The notes under the pieces were generated by a model. It was given only the letters and a program-made list of their open reading frames with translations, had not been told where the DNA came from and searched no databases. The position numbers and the translations under genes are program-made. DNA of 64,000 bases from UBA5109 sp963975155 (GTDB taxonomy: Bacteria > Pseudomonadota > Gammaproteobacteria > Pseudomonadales > Pseudohongiellaceae), in contig CAXBFG010000001.1 of assembly GCA_963975155.1 (NCBI GenBank), forward strand, positions 1 through 64,000. The letters are read 5' to 3'. This document shows positions 1-6,504 of this stretch, piece after piece; positions within the stretch are counted from its first letter, which is position 1, and each line of letters starts with the position of its first letter.

Positions 1-129
1 CTGGCTTAGGCCAGATTAGTTTAGAAAGAAGCAAATTACGCACCCGTAGCTCAGCGCAGGGTAAAGAGAAGTACCTGGCTTAGGCCAGATTAGTTTAGAA
101 AGAAGCAAATTACGCACCCGTAGCTCAGC
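1..129 (+). repeat. Tandem direct repeat of tRNA leader and tRNA 5' end
   Basis: Bases 1-55 recur exactly at 75-129, a 74-base period. Each copy holds the same upstream leader followed by the first 16 bases of the tRNA-Arg (starting GCACCCG). In the left copy the tRNA then diverges (after TAGCTCAGC) and is not a complete tRNA, although it regains similarity at GTACCTGGCT. The second copy leads into the intact tRNA. This looks like a decayed tandem tRNA copy. The array may extend left of the window. Confidence 0.85.
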
Positions 130-190
130 TGGATAGAGTACCTGGCTACGAACTAGGGGGTCGCACGTTCGAATCGTGCCGGGTGCGCCA
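114..190 (+). tRNA. tRNA-Arg (anticodon ACG)
   Basis: The 77 bases fold as a cloverleaf with encoded GCCA end. The acceptor stem is GCACCCG with CGGGTGC. The anticodon stem is CCTGG/CTAGG around the loop CTACGAA, so the anticodon is ACG (read as ICG for CGN arginine codons). The T stem is GCACG/CGTGC around TTCGAAT. The 3' half serves as the integration site of the genomic island to the right. Confidence 0.95.
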
Positions 191-192
191 TA
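146..192 (+). other. attL of genomic island (tRNA-Arg 3' end)
   Basis: This 47-base segment, from the anticodon loop to two bases past the tRNA, is repeated exactly at 9152-9198. An integrase gene lies next to it, pointing towards the tRNA. A direct repeat of a tRNA 3' end beside a tyrosine recombinase is the usual mark of site-specific integration in which the tRNA stays intact. Confidence 0.9.
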
Positions 193-209
193 TTTTCCCT
201 AGTTAAAAC

Positions 210-246
210 AAGCAGTTACTTCACTAAGTGGAGTGCTGCTTTTTTT
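210..246 (+). terminator. Hairpin with T run after tRNA-Arg
   Basis: AAGCAG and CTGCTT enclose an imperfect stem around TTCACTAAGTGGA, followed by seven T on the plus strand. It can end the tRNA transcript. It overlaps the stop codon of the convergent integrase gene. Confidence 0.6.
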
Positions 247-1271
247 GTGCCTGTCGCTTGTGTAGTAAGGAATGTAGTAAGGTCCTTAACGCCACAAATA
301 TTGTCAGCATAAGGGGATAAATGTTCAGGGGCTAAGTGGGCATATCGCTGCACCATTTTAATCTCTGACCAACCACCTAATTCCTGTAATACGTGAATCG
401 GTGTTCCACTTTGTACATGCCAACTTGCCCACGTGTGCCGTAAATCATGCCAGCGAAAATCGGTTATACCCGATTTTATTAACGCGTTTTGCCACGCTTT
501 GGTATTGACCTGATTTACTCGATTACCGCGATAGGTAAAACAATAAATCGGGTGTTTACCAAGTTGCGCGCGAAGTATTGCTATCGCATCGCTGTTTAAC
601 GGCACGCCAATCGGGCGTCCACTTTTGGATTGATCTCCGTGTATCCAGGCAACTTGCCTGCTTAAGTCTACTTGTGACCATTCGAGCCCGGTCACGTTGT
701 TGCGCCTTAACCCGGTCGCTAATGAAAAACCCGCCATTTCGCGTAAATGCTCTGGTAAATTCGAGAGGAGGCGAGCTGCTTCCTCTTTGGTTAACCAGCG
801 AACACGGTGGTTCGGCGTTTTCATCAAGCGTACACGCGGTACACGATCAATCCATTCCCACTCTTTCATTGCTGTGTTTAAGATTACGCGGACAATTTCT
901 AAAAGCTTATTCACTGTGGCAGGTTTCACCCCAGTTTTAAGTTTAGCGTCCTTGATCTTATCAATGGTTTCGCGGTCAATTTGATCTAAATAAAGATTCC
1001 CTAAATACGGGTCTAACCATTTGATCTGATCTAATGCATCCTGCTTTGATCGACGCGAGGTTTCCTTAAACCATTTAACACTAGCTTCCTTCCAGCTTCG
1101 CCGTGGTTTCTCTCCTAACTTCTGGATACGCCAGTAACTAACTTTCAGGTTGTCAGCAAACTCTTGAGCCTGCTGTTTATCTACCGTTTTAGTAGATTGT
1201 TGTATTCGGCTTCCGTCTGGTGCGGTGAATCTGCACCACCAGTAGTCCGAATTAGATCGTTTGTACAACAT
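216..1271 (-). CDS. int: Tyrosine recombinase (phage-type integrase) of the island
   Basis: The protein has 351 aa. It has an N-terminal arm-binding part (to about residue 50), a SAM-like core-binding part (about 60-150) and a C-terminal catalytic domain. Visible catalytic residues are R189 (TGLRRNN), K216, H275 and R278 (HDLRH), W301 in the second His position (GGWS) and nucleophile Y310 (VQRYAHL). It lies 25 bases from the tRNA and reads towards it, so it most likely recombines the 47-base att repeats to insert and excise the 146-9198 island. Its start overlaps the excisionase-like gene. It is not an integron IntI: I see no IntI-specific extra helix, and its position fits a tRNA-targeting integrase. 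Confidence 0.95.
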   Translation of the reverse strand: MLYKRSNSDYWWCRFTAPDGSRIQQSTKTVDKQQAQEFADNLKVSYWRIQKLGEKPRRSWKEASVKWFKETSRRSKQDALDQIKWLDPYLGNLYLDQIDRETIDKIKDAKLKTGVKPATVNKLLEIVRVILNTAMKEWEWIDRVPRVRLMKTPNHRVRWLTKEEAARLLSNLPEHLREMAGFSLATGLRRNNVTGLEWSQVDLSRQVAWIHGDQSKSGRPIGVPLNSDAIAILRAQLGKHPIYCFTYRGNRVNQVNTKAWQNALIKSGITDFRWHDLRHTWASWHVQSGTPIHVLQELGGWSEIKMVQRYAHLAPEHLSPYADNICGVKDLTTFLTTQATGTKKAALHLVK

Positions 1272-1483
1272 AAGCTATCTCCTTTATGTTGAACTTGCGA
1301 CCTTGGTCGACGAGTAGAATATTGCGAACGGATGGAAGAGACAAGGTCTTCTTTAAGAAAGACCCAACGCTTGCCCAGTTTTGCACCAGGAATAAGACCC
1401 GCGAGCGCTTTTTCCCTAAGGGTCTGCCAGTGCATCTTAAGGAAATCCGCTGCTTCATATAGGTCGAGAGTCTCATTATCCAT
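1181..1483 (-). CDS. Excisionase-like helix-turn-helix protein (AlpA/MerR-type)
   Basis: This 100-aa basic protein has an N-terminal winged-helix segment of the excisionase family: residues 5-50 contain LYEAADFLKM, LREKALAGLIPGAKLGKRWVF and an acidic-to-basic transition. The last 30 residues are low complexity. Its 3' end overlaps the integrase start by 91 bases in another frame, a translationally coupled xis-int layout. Such proteins bend att DNA and favour excision, or activate int transcription. The role is inferred from fold and position. The overlapping tail could mean a shorter true product. Confidence 0.7.
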   Translation of the reverse strand: MDNETLDLYEAADFLKMHWQTLREKALAGLIPGAKLGKRWVFLKEDLVSSIRSQYSTRRPRSQVQHKGDSLCCTNDLIRTTGGADSPHQTEAEYNNLLKR

Positions 1484-1490
1484 TGGGTGT

Positions 1491-2024
1491 TTACTTCACC
1501 TTTTTCTCCAGTTTCTTGGCTTTTTTTGCCGTTTTGGGAAAATCAGCTTCGGAGATTCGTTCATTCGTCAGCTTTTCCATGTCTTCATACATAGACGGAA
1601 TTACGGCGCTGAATTCATCCATGTAGGTCATCAGAGCATCAAATTCTTCTTTGCTGAGCTTTTGTTCCACCATGCTTATCAGCAATTCAGACATTTTCTC
1701 TCTCACAGGCTTATCCAGTGCCAGTAGGAATATAGACATCCGCGCTGCCATCAAATTCTGGTCATCGGTGGCCAACATATGTTCAGGCTTATCTGAGTCT
1801 AAAAAGGTCTCTGAGCCACTTAATAGGTAATTGGGCGTAACCTTTAGGGCTTTGGAGAGCTTAATCAGCTCCAGTCCACCCGGCACAGCCCCGGCATTCT
1901 CATAGTGCACCAGCGAGCTGCGACCAATATCGGCTTTTTTGGCTAAATCAGCTTGGGTAAGGCCCAATTCCTTACGGGCTTTCTGGATACGTTCGGCAAT
2001 GTCCTTCTTGGGTGATTTCATCAA
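1491..2024 (-). CDS. XRE-family transcriptional regulator (CI-like)
   Basis: The protein has 177 aa. Residues 8-65 form a Cro/CI-type HTH (IAERIQKARKELGLTQADLA, then SLVHYENAGAVPGG and a conserved LxxLSKALKV). The C-terminal half is acidic and ends in a lysine-rich tail (KKAKKLEKKVK). No LexA-like peptidase Ser-Lys dyad is evident, so it is not a classic self-cleaving CI. It sits seven bases upstream of the excisionase-like gene on the same strand and probably governs island gene expression. Confidence 0.8.
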   Translation of the reverse strand: MMKSPKKDIAERIQKARKELGLTQADLAKKADIGRSSLVHYENAGAVPGGLELIKLSKALKVTPNYLLSGSETFLDSDKPEHMLATDDQNLMAARMSIFLLALDKPVREKMSELLISMVEQKLSKEEFDALMTYMDEFSAVIPSMYEDMEKLTNERISEADFPKTAKKAKKLEKKVK

Positions 2025-2033
2025 ATACTCCAG

Positions 2034-2570
2034 TTATTTATAGAGCCGCTGGTTTACCAACGCCCCATGTGTGGTTTCATCAGCCTTCATGTCTTCTGCA
2101 TAGTCATCACCTAGCAGATCATCTAGGCCCCTGAGCCAGCGCATATGACAATAGTTATAGGCCATTAATTCAATCATGTTATTGGCTATTTCAGGCTTGG
2201 GCTCCTCGGTAAACCAATGTTGTTCAGCCAGTTCCTGAGCGTTAGCCCTTATAAATTCATCATTCTGAGCTATTTCGTTCAGTACCCGCTTGGCTTTATC
2301 CGTCTTGATGTGCGTCGGAATAGCAATCCCCTTAATCAGCTGATATCTAGGAGCAGGGGGCTTAGGTCGTTCGGGGAATTGATAGCCCAGTGACTCAAAG
2401 TGCATTTTGAGCATTCCCTGCTCATCATCGTTTAATAAATATCTGCCAACCTCGTATAAGGCATAAACAGTACGGTTCAGCCCTACAGCAGATGACACCT
2501 TTTTCTGCGAGAGCATCAGGGTACTCCTGGCCTGTTTGGCTTCATTAGGTGACAAAACGTTATAATTCAT
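2034..2570 (-). CDS. HTH-domain protein of the island, function unknown
   Basis: The protein has 178 aa. Residues 6-60 look like a divergent XRE HTH (PNEAKQARSTLMLSQKKVSSAVGL region, then TVYALYEVGRYLLNDDE). A proline-rich linker (PERPKPPAPR) leads to a helical C-terminal domain with no match I know. It starts nine bases upstream of the CI-like gene, and the two share orientation, so they likely form one transcript with xis and int. It may be a second regulator or a cofactor of the CI-like protein. Confidence 0.65.
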   Translation of the reverse strand: MNYNVLSPNEAKQARSTLMLSQKKVSSAVGLNRTVYALYEVGRYLLNDDEQGMLKMHFESLGYQFPERPKPPAPRYQLIKGIAIPTHIKTDKAKRVLNEIAQNDEFIRANAQELAEQHWFTEEPKPEIANNMIELMAYNYCHMRWLRGLDDLLGDDYAEDMKADETTHGALVNQRLYK

Positions 2571-2982
2571 AATATAAACAAAGTTATTAATATTGAATAT
2601 ATCAAATTATAGACATTTATTCGAAATTAAGTCAAATTAAAAAACAGAAATTACTTTATAAGGGTAATGTAAGGCGGTGGAAAGGTTAAACAGAGTGTTT
2701 AACAGGTGGTGTAAAAGGTGTTTAACAACTTGAATAACACAAAATCTTAGTTAAGTTATTAATAATTCAAACTGTCCATTATCTATCCTTAGCGGACATT
2801 AGAATAATCACTTTGTTAATGCTCGTTTTCCAACATTGATTTGTATGGAACTTTTCAAAATTCAATGACATACTAAAAAACTACTATTTACAAATGAGCA
2901 TGCACACTTATTAAGTTATATGTGCATGCACATTAATATAATGTTATGAGGCTAAAGTAATTACCTGAGTGAGCATAAGGAT
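2571..2982. promoter_or_regulatory. AT-rich divergent intergenic region with repeated TGNGCATGCACA sites
   Basis: This 412-base gap lies between the minus-strand regulator block and the plus-strand cassette array. It holds no convincing gene. TGAGCATGCACA (2895-2906) and the perfect palindrome TGTGCATGCACA (2921-2932) are spaced 26 bases apart and could be operators for one of the island HTH proteins. GTTATGA at 2943-2949 is a candidate left core site of the cassette array. The rest is A/T-rich and may hold the promoter that drives the promoterless cassettes. Confidence 0.5.
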
Positions 2983-3423
2983 ATGAGCGTAAAATTAAGC
3001 GATGGTGTAAAAATACGGGCTCAGATCGACTCTGAAAGTGTACGAAATGTAATGCTAATTAATGGAGGAGGCTCTGTAGCTCTTTTAGCATTACTACCAT
3101 CCATATTAGGAACCCCTCTAGTTTTTGCCGTTCTATTAGCTTTAGCTATTTGGCTATTCGGACTAACTTTAGCTGCCACTCATAGCGTTCTTCGAAGAAA
3201 ATGTTCCCATATTTATGAGATACACAAGATGCAACCACCTTCAGGAGAAGCTGTTTTGTCCATTAATCCTAAACAACCCTGGGTATGTTGGTGGTCTTGG
3301 TTATGCCTTTACGCTTCTGTAGTTACTTTCTTGGTTGGGGGTGCACTAATGGTTTATTTTGGCTTTCAAAACTTAGATGTATTAACCAATCCAGATATCA
3401 TTAGCAATGAAATCGCCACATAA
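2983..3423 (+). CDS. Cassette 1: small membrane protein, function unknown
   Basis: The protein has 146 aa with two clear hydrophobic blocks. Residues about 26-63 are long enough for one or two passes, and residues about 105-130 begin with a Trp-rich WVCWWSW. A short loop carries a Cys/His-containing basic stretch. The start is ATG with AAGGAT just upstream. The TAA stop lies inside the R'' box of the first attC site, as is usual for integron cassettes. I do not recognise the family. The inner-membrane location is inferred from hydropathy only. Confidence 0.7.
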   Translation: MSVKLSDGVKIRAQIDSESVRNVMLINGGGSVALLALLPSILGTPLVFAVLLALAIWLFGLTLAATHSVLRRKCSHIYEIHKMQPPSGEAVLSINPKQPWVCWWSWLCLYASVVTFLVGGALMVYFGFQNLDVLTNPDIISNEIAT

Positions 3424-3485
3424 CAAACAGTTTAATAGCATGGACAGCTACTACGTAGCTGCCCATTAACAAAATGGCATTAGTG
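3418..3485 (+). repeat. attC site 1 (integron cassette recombination site)
   Basis: R'' is ACATAAC at 3418-3424 and the right core is ATTAGTG at 3479-3485, with a central imperfect hairpin TGGACAGCTA...TAGCTGCCCA. The first base of the right core is A rather than the usual G. The six bases TTAGTG are the exact complement of the R'' of cassette 2, as expected if they are the 5' end of that cassette. The length is 68 bases. Confidence 0.8.
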
Positions 3486-3496
3486 GTAATGAAGCT

Positions 3497-4081
3497 TTGA
3501 ACAAAAAAGTAAAAGTCACTACTGAGCGACATGTTCGCACTTATACAGAGCTGTGGCATACATCTTACGTGTTACTTGAACTTGCTAAAGAGGATGAAAA
3601 AGGCCGTCATCATAAATTGATGGGCAGTCTTGTATTTACAGCATTCGCTTTTGAGGCATATCTAAACCACTTAGGGCCTTCTTTATTTGCAACTTGGGGC
3701 CACCTTGAAAGATTAAGCCCTAAAGCAAAATTCGAAGTGTTAGCGGAAAAAGTAGGCTTAAAAGTAGATTTTGGTAGCAGGCCGCAACAAACTATTGGAA
3801 ATCTTTTTGGTTTTAGAAATGATATAGCGCATGGAAAGTCAGTAACTCTCAAAGAAATGCACATCGAGTCTATTGATGCTTACAATGCCAATCCATGGAA
3901 ATTTCGAGCGCAAACAGATTGGGAAAAGTTTTGTACGATGGATGATGCCGAAAGAGCCAGAGATGATATTGATACTATTGTTCATTCACTTCATGAGGTA
4001 TCTGGTATAAATGATGAATATCCATTCTTACATGGTTTTGAGATTCGGGGTGGAGAACTAATTGTAGAAGATGACCACTAA
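3497..4081 (+). CDS. Cassette 2: HEPN-like protein, function unknown
   Basis: The protein has 194 aa and is mostly helical. Residues 107-112 read RNDIAH, which fits the R-x4-H signature of HEPN nucleases and nucleotidyltransferase partners. The preceding helices (LVFTAFAFEAYLNHLG, about 46-60) are of the sort seen in HEPN/RiboL-PSP-like proteins. The start is a TTG, since the nearby ATG is out of frame, and the TAA stop is in the R'' box of attC2. No antitoxin-like partner is in the same cassette. A role in RNA cleavage or defence is inference only. Confidence 0.65.
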   Translation: MNKKVKVTTERHVRTYTELWHTSYVLLELAKEDEKGRHHKLMGSLVFTAFAFEAYLNHLGPSLFATWGHLERLSPKAKFEVLAEKVGLKVDFGSRPQQTIGNLFGFRNDIAHGKSVTLKEMHIESIDAYNANPWKFRAQTDWEKFCTMDDAERARDDIDTIVHSLHEVSGINDEYPFLHGFEIRGGELIVEDDH

Positions 4082-4148
4082 CAAACAGTTTAATCACATG
4101 GACGTCACAAGCTTCGCTTGTCACGCCCATTAATAAAGGGCGTTAGGC
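4076..4148 (+). repeat. attC site 2
   Basis: R'' is CACTAAC (4076-4082) and R' is GTTAGGC (4142-4148), with an inner hairpin GTCACAAGC-TTC-GCTTGTCAC and flanking TGG/CCCA arms. The R'' is the perfect complement of G plus TTAGTG at the left end of cassette 2 (3480). This is the relation produced when one cassette circle reconstitutes its own attC. The length is 73 bases. Confidence 0.88.
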
Positions 4149-4158
4149 ATATAAAGCA

Positions 4159-4839
4159 GTGTTAGATTCATATCAACGATTTTTTTCAAAAGGATACATT
4201 AGCGAAGAAGATTTTTTCGATTTCGGGATATCTGAGACTATTTTTGTTGACTTCGGTAAAGCATCTGAAGCCTGGGATCAGCTTAAAGGTAGAATTATCA
4301 CGAATGAACCAGTGTACATCCGAGGGTTCGGCAGGGACGCAAACGGTACTCATCTATTTCAAACTTTCTACCGGCACTTGCTTGGAAACGAGAATATCCT
4401 CAAAGATTCGACCAATAATGCTGAGCCGACAAAATTATTGAGAATTTGGACTGGTTACTCTAAGTCAGGGGGAAACGGCTACGAACCAATTAGGAATTAT
4501 CAAGTCTCTCATGTGTTCGGGAGAACCAAGAATGTATATTGCTTCACCGCTCCTTGGAATATCGTTTATGTACCAAAGATTGTTGACCCATTTACAGGCC
4601 ACGAAGCAAAAGGCGAATTTGTAGAAGCATTTACCCAGAGATTCCAATTAGAATGTTATAAGAAATTTAAGCCTCTAATTGAAGACTTTAATGAAATTAT
4701 GTCAGAGGATGATTTTATTCGCGACATTCAATCGAATTTAAAGCTTCTACGGGCTAGTAATAAGTTCGATGATAAGGATCTGCTGAAGCTGGAAAAAGCA
4801 ATCCAATCTGAACTTTCACCGATACTTATTGATGCCTAA
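4159..4839 (+). CDS. Cassette 3: putative HNH-type nuclease-like protein
   Basis: The protein has 226 aa with a GTG start ten bases after the attC2 core. The central part (about 112-152) is highly aromatic and patterned: H118 in SHVFGRTKN, N134 in FTAPWN and H148 in DPFTGHEAKGE. The H...N...H spacing recalls HNH/beta-beta-alpha metal nucleases, but I see no zinc cysteines. The C-terminus is a charged helical segment. The TAA stop lies in the R'' box of attC3. The function is unproven; a restriction-like or defence nuclease is one possibility. Confidence 0.6.
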   Translation: MLDSYQRFFSKGYISEEDFFDFGISETIFVDFGKASEAWDQLKGRIITNEPVYIRGFGRDANGTHLFQTFYRHLLGNENILKDSTNNAEPTKLLRIWTGYSKSGGNGYEPIRNYQVSHVFGRTKNVYCFTAPWNIVYVPKIVDPFTGHEAKGEFVEAFTQRFQLECYKKFKPLIEDFNEIMSEDDFIRDIQSNLKLLRASNKFDDKDLLKLEKAIQSELSPILIDA

Positions 4840-4914
4840 CAATCAGTTCAATCGCCCCTCTGAGGCTCTTGGACAAGTGACTGCGCCACTTGCCCATTAA
4901 CCAGGGCGTTATGT
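4834..4914 (+). repeat. attC site 3
   Basis: R'' is GCCTAAC (4834-4840, a perfect RYYYAAC box) and R' is GTTATGT (4908-4914). Between them is an imperfect stem with GGACAAGTGACTGC and GCCACTTGCCC arms. The R'' is the exact complement of GTTAGGC at the left boundary of cassette 3. The next bases to the right do not hold a fourth cassette, so the array ends here or has been cut. Confidence 0.88.
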
Positions 4915-4922
4915 ATGCTTCT

Positions 4923-4988
4923 GGCCGAAAGCAGACATTACGATTTCGACCCTATAGGTAAAAACTTGGTTAACGTCCGCTTTCGGCC
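4923..4988. repeat. Palindromic repeat P1 (two inverted half-copies)
   Basis: GGCCGAAAGCAGACATTA at 4923-4940 faces TAACGTCCGCTTTCGGCC at 4971-4988 across a 30-base spacer. This makes a long stem with two mismatches. It is a member of the family also seen at 7997, 8991, 17014, 17819 and 18309. It begins nine bases after attC3. Confidence 0.8.
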
Positions 4989-5026
4989 AAATGTGGAAAT
5001 TTCCAAAATACAAATTTAGCAAAACA

Positions 5027-5833
5027 TTAATTTCCAAAAATCACCGTTCTCATAGAAAGTGACCCCCAGTCAAACCCTTCAATTGGAAATTCAATTGATT
5101 CGCCTTCCTCGACAGAACCATAAGCATAGATCAATGGTAACCAGTGGTCCTCTGTTGGATGGGCTACCTTCCCGTCATGCGTAGATGATAGCGTCAGAAG
5201 TGAGCTGGTCTGGTAATTTTCCAATTTATGTGTAACTGCCTCATCGAACCTTTTTGCCCAGTCAGGTGTTTTTTCACTACCGGCACGTTTCTGTTTAAAG
5301 GCATCTTTTAGGTTATGCACAATATTGCCGCTTCCTAAAATTAATATCCCCTGATCACGAAGAGCCTGTAATGATTTGGCTATACCAAGATGCTGTTCTT
5401 CATTAAGGTACTTGTTGATACTAAGCTGAATCACAGGGATATCCGCTGCAGGATACATCCATTTAAGTATGCTCCAAGTGCCATGGTCTAGCCCCCAATC
5501 CAGAGTAAGCATGTACTTTTTGCTAACCAGAATTTCTTCAATTTTTTCTGCTATTTCGGGGCTACCAGGGGCGGGATACTCAATTTTATAGAGCGCTTCA
5601 GGAAAGCCCCAAAAATCATGAATGGTTTTGGGGCTGCTATTGCCAGTCAAGAAAGTACCTTCGATATACCAATGAGCTGAAATCGCAAGAATTGCTTTTG
5701 GCTTCCTGATTTTTGCAGCCAACTTCGCAAAACCACGGCTCCATTGATTGTTTTCTATTGCGTTCAATGGAGAACCGTGGCCTACAAAAATTACAGGCAT
5801 TCGTTCAGTAAGTTTAGTTTCTAACTGGCTCAT
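5027..5833 (-). CDS. Extradiol ring-cleavage dioxygenase, LigB/DODA (YgiD) family
   Basis: The protein has 268 aa, the usual length for class III 4,5-DOPA dioxygenase-like enzymes. Metal-site motifs are H19 in FVGHGSP, H54 in AISAHWY, DHGTW near residue 117 and GSGNIVHNL near residue 164, the His set used for Fe(II) or Zn(II). These enzymes open catechol-type rings in the cytoplasm, and many bacterial members have unknown substrates. The start overlaps the end of the upstream doxX-like gene by 20 bases, so the two are co-translated. The divergent LysR gene is the likely regulator. Confidence 0.9.
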   Translation of the reverse strand: MSQLETKLTERMPVIFVGHGSPLNAIENNQWSRGFAKLAAKIRKPKAILAISAHWYIEGTFLTGNSSPKTIHDFWGFPEALYKIEYPAPGSPEIAEKIEEILVSKKYMLTLDWGLDHGTWSILKWMYPAADIPVIQLSINKYLNEEQHLGIAKSLQALRDQGILILGSGNIVHNLKDAFKQKRAGSEKTPDWAKRFDEAVTHKLENYQTSSLLTLSSTHDGKVAHPTEDHWLPLIYAYGSVEEGESIEFPIEGFDWGSLSMRTVIFGN

Positions 5834-6299
5834 ATGACTGTCTTACATAAGAAATGGTGTTTAATTTCTGGCCAATATAATAATCAAAGGAATACTTGCC
5901 AGCACCGTTAAAGGCTAGTGAAAGGGTTACTGCAAATAACGCCAGAGCGTATTCATATCCGTTATTACTCATAAAAAGCCCATTTTCGATATGTGCTGTA
6001 AATATTGCTACAAACATTGTGAAAGCCAGGACGATACCAGCAGGCCTAACCAGAAGACCAATTAATAGGGCAATTCCTCCAAAAAACTCTGCACTGCCTG
6101 CCATCAATGCCATTAGATAACCAGGATTCAGATCAAGCGACGCCATATATTGGCCAGTACCTTCCAGACCATATCCTCCGAACCAGGCAAAGAGTTTTTG
6201 AGCTCCATGAGCTATGAAAATAATACCGATTGGTACCCGTAAAGCCACTTCACCCAGGCTGTTATTTGTGCTGATTAGACGCTCAACTAGATTTTTCAT
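5814..6299 (-). CDS. DoxX-family membrane protein
   Basis: The protein has 161 aa with four hydrophobic segments (about 20-40, 58-82, 84-105 and 113-135). It has the family hallmarks PIGIIFIAHGAQKLFAWFGG at the start of TM1, AELFGG-like SAEFFGGIALLIGL in TM2 and a RPAG loop. DoxX proteins are small inner-membrane proteins often paired with quinone or catechol enzymes and are thought to take part in quinone redox or thiosulfate-quinone reactions. Here the gene leads a two-gene operon with the DODA-type dioxygenase. Confidence 0.9.
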   Translation of the reverse strand: MKNLVERLISTNNSLGEVALRVPIGIIFIAHGAQKLFAWFGGYGLEGTGQYMASLDLNPGYLMALMAGSAEFFGGIALLIGLLVRPAGIVLAFTMFVAIFTAHIENGLFMSNNGYEYALALFAVTLSLAFNGAGKYSFDYYIGQKLNTISYVRQSYEPVRN

Positions 6300-6445
6300 T
6301 AATTACCTCAATTTTCAGTTAAATTTAAGAATTTATCGTATATTGCTTTAATATTGAGCATGGGTTGCCCAAGTATTTAAAGCAAACCTCCATATTCGTC
6401 TTTATGTTTCTCAAAGAGTTTTAGAGGTTGTGTTAAATATAAATA

Positions 6446-6504
6446 TCTCAATATATGAGATAAATGTGTAATTATGAGATGTATTGTTTCATAATATGAA
6501 ACAA
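6446..6504. promoter_or_regulatory. LysR-type operators between doxX and lysR
   Basis: ATCTCA-ATATA-TGAGAT lies at 6446-6462. A 21-base perfect palindrome with arms TTGTTTCATA/TATGAAACAA lies at 6484-6504. Its last base is the A of the lysR start codon. Both contain T-N11-A cores typical of LysR-family sites. They lie in the divergent promoter region, so the regulator probably controls itself and the doxX-dioxygenase operon. No ribosome binding site is visible for lysR. Confidence 0.65.

Noticed and set aside
578..984. Plus-strand frames within the integrase gene
   Set aside because: They are opposite to a gene with a complete catalytic set and have no start signals.
1491..2570. Toxin-antitoxin pair
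   Set aside because: Both proteins look like HTH regulators and neither has a recognisable toxin domain. The two-regulator reading is simpler.
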